Assembly: GCA_024663395.1 (NCBI GenBank)
Contig: JANFAH010000005.1
Span: forward strand, 2,666,001-2,730,000
Direction: 5' to 3'
DNA length: 64,000 nucleotides
Source: Pisolithus tinctorius
Lineage: Eukaryota > Basidiomycota > Agaricomycetes > Boletales > Pisolithaceae
The notes below the pieces were generated by a model that searched no databases, was not told the origin of the DNA, and was given only the letters and a program-made list of their open reading frames with translations. The translations under genes were made by a program, and so were the position numbers. Of the stretch, positions 33,573-43,990 are shown piece after piece (positions within the stretch are counted from its first letter, which is position 1; every line of letters begins with the position of its first letter).

Positions 33573-35196
33573 GCGGATGAGGATGAGAGGACGAAGGTGG
33601 TTCTTTGAGCCAATGGTACCTGCAGGGCCAGGTGCATTGTAGCATTGGCATGATGTCTACCCAAAGAATGCGTGATCTCGAAGAGTTGTGGAACAAATGC
33701 ATGCTGTAGGGAGGGGAGTGGGTGGTGGGACAAGGGAGGATGGTTGTATGATGATGGTGGAGATACTGAATCCATGCATCAGCAAAACACCAAAATGAGT
33801 TAGTAACTCATAGCTGTCCATAGTATTTACACCATTCCACATTAGTTCAAAGCAGTGTCAAGTATCCTAGCAACTCATAGTGCCAGAGTAGACTACACAA
33901 AACTAGCCCAAAGTAGTGGCCAGCATCCAAGCAACTCATAGCACCTGAGCAAGCCACACCAGTGGTATTAGCAATCCAAAGACCAATAGCTACCTAGCAT
34001 ACTGGGGAACAGACACACCCAGTGAACACTGCAACATACAGTGACTCAAAAAACTGTCCAGATGTTTGCCACTTTTTCAAAGATTGGCTTGAAACTCAGT
34101 CCATATTAATCCATAAATCATAAGAAAATAGGGGTAGATAGTCAGAAGTCATGTGACCATGTATGCCAAATTTGGTTATGATCATGTGACTTGTGGCTGA
34201 TCAATTAAATCCACAACACCACCTACACATCCAGACATTTTTTTTTGCAGATGTTCATAACACTGGACATGGCTGTGGCTGTGCTGAATTTCAACTTATT
34301 AATATAACCTTGTGCTTATACATAAATCAGGTCCAACTACTGTGCATTATGCCCCCCATTCCTCATGAAGCCCATCCTGTTGTAGGGAGCCATATACTCA
34401 CTGAGGCTGAATCAGGAAACTGTCAGTAAATTCCACTGCCTCTGTGACAAGCCCCTGTCATGCTATGCTTTTGGAATGCTTCCTGCTTGCTGCCTTGTGT
34501 TTTGTCCCACCCCCTTTCAGCTTTGGAGTTCCTCCCAACCTTCAATGTGTCACCCAGTCATCAATAAGCTGATCTGAAATTCTGCAACCTAGCCACTGCC
34601 CAACCACATCACTGGTCATCTGTGCCAATTGTCTCTAAAAAACTCCAGTTGCCCCTGTCACTCCAAATTCTGTGAGTTGTCCTTCATACCTGTAGGCTCT
34701 TCCCTTCTGCACTTCTGCTTTCCTGCCAGCTCCACTTTTCACCTGTACACATACCCTTGTTCTGTTGGAAGATACCCCCTTGCCTTTGTGCCTTTTACTC
34801 TCATTTACCTCTTGTTGGACTATTTCATGTGCATCTGTACTTTGCTGTCATCTGTCATCCTTTCCTTTATTTTCTGGTCTTTTAGTTTTTCCATCCCACC
34901 TTACTCTGGCTTGTACCTACATCCCATGTACTATATAATTCCACCATAGTGTTGGAGAAATACCACCCACTTTTGAAGTCACTATCTGTGTGTCTTTTGT
35001 GAGTCTAAGTGTCCCCAGAGTCTAAAAGAGTCTATTGTGTCTACAGTGTTAACAAGTGTCTCCAGCATCTCCCATTCCTCTTGACTCCTCTGTGTCAATA
35101 GACCTAGTCCCCAACCTCCTCTTCAAGTAACCATTCCCCTTTGTGTCAAGATCCCCATTCAGAATTTCATATACCAAGTCTGCTTGCTCTTCACCA
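33573..35196. other. CpG-free repetitive DNA, no gene
   Basis: Beyond about 33680 the sequence contains no CG dinucleotide until 35640-35641. It is rich in TG/CA and looks like heavily mutated transposon DNA. A motif AGCAACTCATAG recurs near 33868 and 33930 (and as TAGTAACTCATAG near 33802). A TATA-like TACTATATAATTCC lies near 34930. No coding frame is trusted. Confidence 0.6.
34039..34061 (+). repeat. Isolated Tc1/mariner-type inverted-repeat end
   Basis: CAGTGACTCAAAAAACTGTCC preceded by TA closely resembles the termini of the palindromic element at 35584-37169 (CAGTGGCTCAAAAAAGTGTCC). I found no matching right end nearby, so it is probably a remnant. Confidence 0.45.
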
Positions 35197-37330
35197 TGAG
35201 TCAAAGTGTGGTTCAGTGTAAACCAACCAAAACCAACACAAAAGACAAAGAAAGTGAGTGGTGGTGTGCCTATGCAGTACATAGACAGTTAAACACCTTA
35301 TTCAGGTGGGCTTTGCAAGTTACAACACTCAAAGAAGAGTGCTGAGGGTTGGTGGCACTCCTGATGAAGGGGGAGCAAGAATGTGAGAGATTGAAATGGG
35401 GTAGACTACTGTCAGCCTACAGAAGGATGGATGACAACTTAATTCATGAGAGACAGTGAATTGCAAGCAAGAGGGGCTCTCTGATGTCTCCTTTTTTCAG
35501 CTATCTAAGTACAGTGATTTATATACAGTACAGGGGTGTTGCCTATGGAAAACAAGGTGTAAATGCTTGGTAAGTGATTGGTACAGTGGCTCAAAAAAGT
35601 GTCCCAATGTTTGGTGATTTTGGAAAGAGTTGAGATTTACGAGAGAGCCAATAGGAATTAGTTCAAACTCCTGCAGGACAAAAGGTAGTACTAACCATTG
35701 CCTTGACAACAGGGCCTTGCTTATGTAATTTGGTTGACATGCCACCAAGATATAACCATGTTAAAATGACATGTCATTGGGACACTTTTTTGAGCATGAT
35801 CTTGTCAGTCATTATTTAATAAATAACATAAAGATTTGACAACTTCTGAGGGATTTTTTGCTTCAACCCTGACTGATTATGTAATTTACATAATCCTGAG
35901 CCATAAAAATGGCTTGGGTCCCACTCAGCTAACCCTACTTCACCATGAAATGCATTTTTGCCTTTGCTAGAGCAAATATCCACCTTCTTTCTGAATCTGG
36001 CCTTTCTGCTCATCAAATCTCCTCCACAACTGGTCAGGGGAGCTCTACTGTGGCCAGGGTCATCAAAGAGTTCCAGCTAGATTAAGGAAAACCTCAAACT
36101 AGGACATCCTTACCAGCCTTCTTCTCCTGGCAGAGGAGAATATTCACCAGTATGACCTCTGGAAGAGCTGAAAATGCTGTCCAGGCTACCCATATAATGT
36201 GTGTGGCTGTTCCCTTTCCTGTCACTTCCCAAACTGTTTGCAGTGTGCTCAATTCTGCATCCCTGAAGGTGATTGTCAAGCAGGAGATGCCACTCTTGTC
36301 TTGCAAGCATACACAACAGTGACTTGCCTTTGCTCTTAAGTACCAAAACTGGACTGTGGATGACTGCACTAGGGTCATCTGGTCAGTTGAGCCCAAGATC
36401 AATAGTATTGGACCAGAAGTAAGGAAACTTGTGTGGAAAATGGTAGGGAAGTGTTTGCAGGATAATTCTCCTGCTTGACTACAACCTTCAAGGATGCAGA
36501 ATTGAGCACACTGCAAACAGTTTGGGAAGTGACAGGAGAGGGAACAGCCACACACATTATATGTGCAGCCTGGACAGCATTTCAGCTCTTCCAGAGGTCA
36601 TACTGGTGAATATTCTCCTCTGCCAGGAGAAGAAGGCTGGTAAGGATGTCCTAGTTTGAGGTTTTCCTTAATCTAGCTGGAACTCTTTGATGACCCTGGC
36701 CATAGTAGAGCTCCCCTGACCAGTTGTGGAGGAGATTTGATGAGCAGAAAGGCCAGATTCAGAAAGAAGGTGGATATTTGCTCTAGCAGAGGCAAAAATG
36801 CATTTCATGGTGAAGTAGGGTTAGCTGAGTGGGACCCAAGCCATTTTTATGGCTCAGGATTATGTAAATTACATAATCAGTCAGGGTTGAAGCAAAAAAT
36901 CCCTCAGAAGTTGTCAAATCTTTATGTTATTTACTAAATAATGACTGACAAGATCATGCTCAAAAAAGTGTCCCAATGACATGTCATTTTAAAATGGTTA
37001 TATCTTGGTGGCATGTCAACCAAATTACATAAGCAATCCCTTGTTGTCATGGCAACGGTTAGTGCTACCTTATGTCCTGCGGGAGTTTGAACTAATTCCT
37101 ATTGACTCTCTCATAAATCTCAACTCTTTCCAAAATCACCAAACATTGGGACACTTTTTTGAGCCACTGTAAGTATTGGCAATTGGTGAGTCAAGGACAG
37201 TCAGAATTTCAAAATATGAGTCAAGCAATGTCAGAAACTGAGTGAGCACACTGGAATTGCATTAGGGGGAGGCTGTGCATGTTACATCTCAAAGAGATTG
37301 CTTCTAGGCCAAGGTGGGATGACAGACACA
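35197..37330 (-). repeat. Diverged copy of the 1.85-kb LTR family, split by a palindrome
   Basis: It begins with TGAGTCAAAGTGTGG and an AACCAAAACCAACACAAAAGACAAA block, the same end as the LTRs at 39586 and 52422. After the palindrome it resumes with AGTATTGGCAATTGG..GAGTCAAGGA..CATTAGGGGG, matching 53087-53180 in LTR copy 2. Internal parts are missing or too diverged to align by eye. The right border is approximate. Confidence 0.55.
35584..37169. mobile_element. Giant palindromic Tc1/mariner-like foldback element
   Basis: The 1586-bp inverted repeat has two arms of about 700 bp (35584 to about 36285 and about 36465-37169) around a loop of about 180 bp. Ends are CAGTGGCTCAAAAAAGTGTCC and its complement, flanked by TA on both sides (35582-35583, 37170-37171), the target duplication of Tc1/mariner transposons. 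Both arms contain, in opposite orientation, the same N-terminal transposase-like stretch (SRKARFRKKVDICSS; STVARVIKEFQ). The centre holds one DDE-type fragment around WTVDDCTRVIWSVEP. It looks like the 5' half of a Tc1 element duplicated head to head. It carries no intact transposase. Confidence 0.85.
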
Positions 37331-37430
37331 GTGAGTTTTCCACTACATATATAGTACCCTGTTATATGTAATACAATATGTCAATCTCACACTTAGAGTT
37401 TGTGATGGCATACTGAAAAAATCCATACTT

Positions 37431-37504
37431 GAAGTTTAGATCCTGTTCTACACATTTACTCAGGTTTGAAGTTTAGATCCTGTTCTACACATTTACTCAG
37501 GTTT
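37431..37504 (+). repeat. 37-bp tandem duplication
   Basis: Two identical copies of a 37-bp unit beginning GAAGTTTAGATCCTG, followed by a third partial start (GAAGTT). Confidence 0.9.
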
Positions 37505-37936
37505 GAAGTTGGAGCAAATGTCTAATCATTGTGTAAACAATAAGTATGGTTGAATAGCAGATGTTGTCCAAGATAGGAAGTTATGTCAACATGTGCAATG
37601 CAGAGTGAAACTTTAAGTTCTGTCCTAATTTGCATAACCAACAATACACAAATACTGCCAAAATTCCAGTAACAGATTTTACATCAAGTCTAGAATTAGT
37701 GTTCCTACACATTCTTGTACTTGAAGTTTCACCACTGTCCATACTAATCACCCAACAGTCATCTGTTCATTGGCCAATGATCACCCTGTGGTCACACAAT
37801 AGTTGCCCAGCATGATCATCCTATAATCCTTGTAGCTATTGTTACATGGTCGTCATATTTCCCTAAGTAGATCCTACAATTTTTCTTCCATGATGCCTTG
37901 ACATTTGTCAGTCCTATTGTTGCAAGAATTCAACAG

Positions 37937-38979
37937 TCAAATCAGAGTGGCATGAGACAGAGCTTCACTCACTTGACTCAATGTAAGAATGACAACACAG
38001 TTATCAGATATCAGCCACCATGCATAGTGACTCATAACCCATGATACCTCAACTTTCTCCAGTGTTGTGGAAAGCATGTGGCTGTAGGTCTTTGCTGGGA
38101 AATGTGGGTAGCATGCAAAGGGGTCATTGGTGCCTTTGTTCAAAACCAGGGGACACTGCTGACAGACAGCAAATGTGGACCATCCATCCTGTTTGTATAT
38201 GTATTTGATGCTTGCAGGAACTGGAGGCAAAGATCAGTTGCCTGACAGGTGAATCAGAGCAAGTACCACAGGAACCAGAGGTGAGATCCATCACCTGATG
38301 GGTGAAACATAATCAGAGAGTTTCCTACATGAGTGGCAGTGCAACTATAGACCACTCCACCATATCTGATATGGGCCTGCAGCATCACATCCTGTTTATG
38401 AATCAAGTTGTACAGGTCTGGAGGGGTAGTGGTTGACTTCCTCATCTGGGAACAATCAGATTTGTATTCATTGTCATTGCCATCAGCATGATCTAAGAGG
38501 ACCTTGCATTCTTGGACTGCGTTGGGACAGTCCAGGTGGGAGAGCCAGCTGCAGAGGCATGCACCCCTGAGATAGGAATGTAGCATTGTTGCCTCCAATT
38601 CACCTGTATGAAATGAGAATAATGTCTTCCCAAAACTGACATTGTTTGACTCACCAGATTTGTGGTTGGTGGGGAGATGCTGGAGAACACTGATTAAGCA
38701 CTTGAAAGGAAAGGTCCACCATGAATGGACAGGTCCAAAAAGGATAAGGTAGTCATATATATGAAAGGCAGCATGATGATTTGGATGGAAGTTGAATGTC
38801 AGATGTACTTGTTTCAGGTTCCCAACATAATGTGCAATGTATGAGCAGTATGCATTAGCCCTTTGAGTACTCATTATCTGGGAGCATGTGATGTTGACCA
38901 GGGAAATGAGGTCCATAGTATGATCCAGAATAAACTTGTTGCCCAGCTTCAGTTCATTGACATCAGGTGCTCCCCACAA
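37937..38979 (-). pseudogene. Fragment of a Plavaka/CACTA-type transposon protein
   Basis: The - strand frame 38979-38254 contains VNELKLGNKFILDHTMDL, NHHAAFHIYDYLILFGPVHS and WWTFPFKCLISVLQHLPTNH. After a likely intron (about 38284-38233) it continues with PPVPASIKYIYKQDGW and YPHFPAKTYSHMLSTTLEKV. From memory this matches the C-terminal half of large proteins encoded by Plavaka-like (CACTA superfamily) elements abundant in Agaricomycetes. The N-terminal transposase half is absent. Many Arg-to-Cys/His/Gln type changes fit C-to-T decay. It is a remnant and not a host gene. Confidence 0.6.
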
Positions 38980-39206
38980 GCTGATGAGGGCAAGAGGGAT
39001 ATGAACAGTGATGAGAATCTGCCACTCATCTGCTTTAATTGTTCCAGTGGATGGATGGCCAAAGTTGGCTGGCAGTGAACTGAACCATGATGGCAGTACT
39101 GTGTTCTGTATAATGTTGCAGATGCAACCTAAGATCTTTGTTGTGTCATAGTGATCTCATACATGCTTTTGCACACTGGAAGACCCCATGTAGTCCATTT
39201 AGTCAC

Positions 39207-39585
39207 AACATATAGGTAGCCTGCATGCCAAAATGCCAACACTTATATAGACCCCACAACAGGCCCATCTAAATAAATTAGCCATGACACATGGACAGGC
39301 CTGAGGGCCTATAGTGAGAGCAACATATGTATGGGCCCATAAGTGCAATTCCACAACATATGGGAGGGCCTGTGGAGGGTAAGGATGCTGCAACATATAG
39401 ATGGGCCCATGACCAAGTAAGTATGCTGAGCTACTGTAAGACATGGATGGGCCTGCCTGTCATATGCTTTATAGGGTCACAACATAAAGAGGGGCCCCTC
39501 TATGATAGATTACAGAGCTGGCAACATATGGAAGGGCCCATCTTTGGGATAATATACCCCTGTCAAAACATATAGACAGGCCCAT
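39207..39585. repeat. Degenerate array of an ACATATRGA..GGGCCC motif
   Basis: About ten irregular copies of a 20-bp motif (core AACATATAGATGGGCCCAT) spaced about 30-45 bp, near 39207, 39242, 39283, 39322, 39352, 39391, 39436, 39478, 39521 and 39563. Arrays like this fit the subterminal repeats of CACTA-type elements and lie next to the Plavaka-like fragment. The array ends exactly where an LTR fragment begins. Confidence 0.6.
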
Positions 39586-39745
39586 TGTGAGTCAAAGTGT
39601 GGTTCAGTGGTGGAAACCAACCAAAACCAACACAAAAGACAACAAAAGCGAGTGGTGGTGTGCCTATGCAGTACCTAGATGGTAGAACCTTTGATTTGGG
39701 TGGGTTTTTTGTGAGCTACAACACTCAAAGATGAGTGCTGAGGGT
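39586..39745 (-). repeat. Truncated LTR of the 1.85-kb family, cut by element 2
   Basis: It starts TGTGAGTCAAAGTGTGG and carries the same AACCAACCAAAACCAACAC block as the other copies. It breaks off at 39745 where the TGTCAAGTCC LTR of element 2 begins, so element 2 inserted into it. The remainder would lie beyond the window. Confidence 0.6.
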
Positions 39746-40481
39746 TGTCAAGTCCAGGCCTACTCTGACCAACTCTGATGCTAGACAAGGCCTAGAGAGT
39801 GGTTCAGAAGCAAGTCCAACATGAAAGAACAGAACTCCAACTGGCAGAGTGGTGGCAGGAACGAAGTCCACCGAAGCAAAGGCAGAGCAGAGTGAGGGCA
39901 TCAGGTTTAGTTCATGTGCTACCCCCTTGCACGATCTCAGCCCTCATATTTCAGAGGGAGAGTACAGACAGAGAGAGTTGGAGGTAACTCCAACAGACAG
40001 AAGATGGAGACAGAAGGAGTAGGAACTCAGTTGATATTCATACTGAGGAATGGCAGAGTATGATACATGCTTTTATACTACTATGGAGGTACAGTAATCG
40101 GAATTGGAACTGACATATGGAGACCCAGAAATTTTCAAGTAAAACTTCCTAGACAATGAATGAAGGGTAGACAGAGGACATACAAATGGGTAACATAGAA
40201 CATCCAGAAAAGGAAACAGTCCAGGCACTGGACCATATGGTTCATGCACTGCGGAGTACCTGACTGTGCACTGTCAGGGAGAAGTCCAAAGGTAGTCACA
40301 TGACCCCTCAGAGAATGGTCTGCCCGGTCTGGTAGGAGAACCACACAAGTCCAACAGCAGTTGGAGCAGAGATGGTTCACGACTGACAGAAGTTGGGCAG
40401 AGTTGGTGCAGAGTGAGTGGAAGACTGGCAGAAAAGGTTGCAGAGTGAGTAAGGACTTATGATGAATGCACAGTTATGACA
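39746..40481 (-). repeat. Element 2, 3' LTR (left)
   Basis: 736 bp, TGTCAAGTCC..TTATGACA, so TG..CA on either strand. Its first about 145 bp match 49021-49164. It is next to a C-rich block that is the polypurine tract of the - strand element. Confidence 0.8.
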
Positions 40482-41077
40482 GTGCCCCCCCCTTAGGGCC
40501 TGAACCCCTGAAGGCTGCATGTACAGGATGAGATCAACACAAGTTGATCATTTGAAATTATTTTGATGCCTCAAGGACAATGGCCTTAGCCATGGTGGAG
40601 CCCCATTGGAGTTCAAAGTGCCACTTAAAAACACGTGCTAGGGTACCAAAACCCTGTCCTTTCCTCCCATCATCATGTCTTCCCAATGCCAGAGCAAAAC
40701 CCCCCAGCCAACCCCCAGTCATGTCCATGACTATTCCCAAGTCATGGATGAAGAGCTGGTCATCCTGACTGACAACTCCACTGACACCGAGCGAGAGAAG
40801 TCCACAGAGAAGGCATGCTGATGAGAGGAGGCCGAGTAGAGAGAGAGAGTGAGGCAGAGTGCAAGGCCAAGTGTGAGGAGGCCAAGAGGTGGAGGGCAGA
40901 GGAGGAGCAGTTGGAGGCAGAGCAGAAGAAGAGGGCAGAAGAGGAGGCTCAGTGGAGAAGGGCGATGGAGGAAGAGGAGGCTTGAAAGAAGAGGGTGGTG
41001 GAGGAAGAGGCAGAGAGGCAGAGGCAGAGAGCCTCTCAGGAGAGGGCCCAGGCCAGGTGGGATGAGGCTGCACAGAG

Positions 41078-41147
41078 GTGAGTAGCAGATTACTGTGAGT
41101 TAGGCAGAGCTGACCTATTTTTTTTTTTTGACCTTATTCTATTTCAG
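41078..41147 (+). other. Spliceosomal intron in the antisense gene of element 2
   Basis: GTGAGT donor and a T-rich tract ending TTTCAG acceptor, readable only on the + strand. The exons on both sides belong to one domain order. Confidence 0.65.
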
Positions 41148-41359
41148 GTTAACCAGCATGGTGTACAACATCAACACTGCCAAGAAGGTCCCTGGGGCCT
41201 CTGTGGTGGTCACCACCACCAGGAGGGCCCCCTGCACTCGCTGTATAGCGAGTCTGATGGAGGGACAGTGCGAGCCAGGGCAAGGCAAGACCAGGGCCTG
41301 CATGCCCTGTCATAACAAGAAGGAGACATACAGTTGGACACAGGAAGAGGCAGCAGCAG

Positions 41360-43210
41360 TGTCACACACCAAAGGTGTTGTGGACATGGTTACAGCTGAC
41401 TCTGCCTAACTTATCGATGAGTTGCACACAATGCCCATGCATGCAGATGAAGACCAAAGGCCTCATGCATAGAAAGACTGCTGGACATGAGCAGTCATCC
41501 TTCACACAAGAACAAGTCATCAGTGCTAAAGAGAAAAGAGGAAGTGAGTTAAGCACACATTAAAGGTTTTTAGTGCCCATGTACAGCATTCCAGTTCTCA
41601 TCATATCTCCACCATTTCCAAAGATATCAACTCTGTTCTCACACTCACTTAAAGTGCTTGGCCACACAATTCTTCCTTCCAAATTTGGAGAGGATCCTTG
41701 CACCCTACACATTTCTACAGCACTCCATCCATCAGACACTCATTTCGCTAAGTCCATCAATCATGGCTGCCTCTTTGTCGATCATCTTGCTTGTCTCATT
41801 TGCCAGAGACAATGGCTACATATATCTGCCAGGCATTCCCACCAGCTTCTGTCCTGAAGCCCCCTGGTTCATCCCATTGTTGTCAGCCCCATCCCATCCC
41901 ATGCAGCTTGGTCAGTATGTTCTCCTTGTCAGTATGACTTCCAGAAGGACATTCTTTGGTTGCCTCAGGTCTGTCACTCAGTTAGAAAGGTCTTATGTGG
42001 TTGTTTCAGTCTCCCCTCTTGATGAAGCATATGGATCATTACTCCCTGCTCCCTGCACCATCTTTATTCCAATCTTGTCCATCATTCTTCCTGCATTGTG
42101 ACAGCTGCAGCATAGTCTACTGTTCTCCAGCCTCCCTGATTGCATCCATGACAAGTATGACATGCATCTTGCCTTCTTACTGCAAGATCCAGCAGAAGAT
42201 GTCCTCCCTTCTCCTCCATCAGAGCCCTGTTCATGAAGCTTTTGTTAACTTTGCTGAGAGGACAAAAGGGTGGGAGACACAATCACATATGCTCCCATTG
42301 CCCCACAGACCCCCAATGCCCTTGCCCGGTTTGATGCCTGACTCATGCCCTTCAATTCTGGAATTAATACTTCCTTATCTGGAAACACCATCCATCTGTC
42401 ATCCCATCTTTGGATCTAGAGATGTCTCCGCCAAGATCTGACTTGCATCGCCACCCCCTAGTGTGATATCAGTGCACTTACTGCTGACTCTGTTTGACTC
42501 ATTTTGTGATATTTTGACTATCCTTGACTTGTTTATTGCCAATACTTACCAATCTTCTTTGCTTGCTTACTTTTCATTTCTCACTTACTTATCATGATTA
42601 CTCAGTCCTTACTCATTACTTACCAAGTGTTTGTGCCTTGTTTGTCACAAGCTGTGCTCCCCCCACAGTATATAAACCCCCATGTACTTAGCTACACCCC
42701 AAGTGAACCAGAAGCCATTCACTCAGCAGTCAGTCAGTTCTTCTCAGCATAACTTGTTGTTGACAGTTGAGGCTCCACAAAGGGGTCTATCTGTCATCAT
42801 TCGTATACTTGGTAGTTGAGGCTCATTCAGAAGAGTCTATCTGCCATCCTTCATCATCTGCAGTCCACCTCATGCTTAGTCAGCAGTCCTTGCTTGGTCA
42901 TTCCTCCACTCCTGCATAACTTGTCAATGACTTGCACCAGGAGCACGTCTTATCAAAGTCTGTCATTCTAGAAGTCCTTTCAGCTGAACACCTTCACTCT
43001 GTTCAGCATCCCCCATCCAGTCATCACCTGCTTGTCTACTCCTGCATAACTTGTCAATGACTTGTGCTAGGAGCACCTTCCATCAAAGTTTCCCCCACTT
43101 TAGGTTTCTCTGCCCTCCAAATTCCACAGAGGTAAACCACCACTCGCTCATATTTGTCTTTGGTGTTGGTTTTGGTTGGTTTTCCCCACCTTTCCACACT
43201 TTGACTCACA
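41360..43210 (+). mobile_element. Solo LTR, 1.85-kb family, copy 1
   Basis: 1851 bp, TGTCACACACC..TTTGACTCACA, flanked by GCAG (41356-41359 and 43211-43214). It contains a TATA box (about 42669-42676) and the decayed version of the LTR ORF (ATG 41763, stopped by TGA at about 42099 where the other copies have CGA). It is the most CpG-depleted of the three full copies. Confidence 0.88.
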
Positions 43211-43795
43211 GCAGGACCCTTGTGGAAGAGAGCAGGGATGGGGAGCTCCTGAGGAGAGAAGAAGAAGAGGCTGTGAGGGAAAGGGAAGGTGAGAGTGACA
43301 GAGACAGAGGAGGCAGATGATGAGTGGGAGGTAGGCGGTGAAGAGGACGAGCCAGCAACCCCACTCAAGGGTCCCTCGGGAGTGGGAGTATGCATGTGGT
43401 GGGCAGAGTGGGAGAGGGAGTGGCAGCTGTGGGCCATGGAGAGACAGGCCGAGGTGCACAAGACTGCTGCACTGGCCTTTGAGAGGATGGCAGCAGCAGC
43501 AGAGCAGATGGTGGAGGCAGCAGAGCAAACTGCCAATGAGTGGGGGTTGTACCATGCATGGGCAGTGTGGGTGGAGATGAGGAGGAGGGAAGATGCATGC
43601 AAAGCCAGAGTGGCTGAACTCGAGTGTGCGGGAGGAGGTTGGAAAAGGCCGCAATCAGAGGTGGCAGAGGACAGGAACAACAAAGCAGATGAAGGTGCAG
43701 ATGGGGACAATGAGGAAGAGGAGGAAGTCAGAGGACAGCAGGAAGGCAGAGAAGAACAGGAGGGTGGCAGAGAGGAACAGGTGACAGAGGAGTAG

Positions 43796-43990
43796 AATAG
43801 TTTTGTTTTGTTTTTCTTTTTTGTTTTGTTTTTTTTGTTGTATATTTTTTGTACTACTACAAAATAGACTTGTGACTTTGTTTGTGACTCTGAGAAGTGA
43901 AATGGATAAGTGGAGAAAAACTCTAAAGTACTTAAGGTAACTTGGTAAGGGGTGGAGCTGGCCCATGGAGGAAGGTTATGTGGGCAGAGT
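43796..43990. other. T-rich spacer between the antisense gene and pol of element 2
   Basis: A run of T-rich DNA (43800-43850) lies directly after the antisense gene stop and before the chromodomain stop of pol, so two convergent genes meet here. It could serve as a terminator for the + strand gene. Confidence 0.4.

Larger units (their letters stand above)
40675..43795 (+). pseudogene. Antisense extra gene of element 2: coiled-coil protein with Zn2Cys6-like cluster, split by an LTR
   Basis: Start ATG is at 40675 (MSSQCQSKTPQPTPS, then VMDEELVILTDNSTDTE), followed by a Glu/Arg/Ala-rich coiled-coil part up to 41077 with stop codons. An intron at 41078-41147 (GTGAGT..TTTCAG with a long T tract) follows. 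Next comes a cysteine cluster CTRCIASLMEGQC..ACMPC at 41206-41310, with a Tyr where a sixth Cys would fit. A 1851-bp LTR then interrupts the frame at 41360-43210 with a GCAG duplication. The gene resumes with acidic and coiled-coil sequence (EWEREWQLWAMERQAE, FERMAAAAEQMVEAAEQ) and a Glu-rich tail, ending at TAG 43795. It lies on the strand opposite to gag-pol, within the LTR pair of element 2. The family is, from memory, highly repeated in some Agaricomycete genomes. Function is unknown; the cluster suggests nucleic acid binding. Confidence 0.75.

Noticed and set aside
34629..34949. 106-codon hydrophobic frame in the CpG-free region
   Set aside because: T/C-rich low-complexity DNA of probable transposon origin; no start context or relative.
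39207..39585. Short spaced repeats as a CRISPR array
   Set aside because: Repeats are degenerate, spacing is irregular and the genome is eukaryotic.
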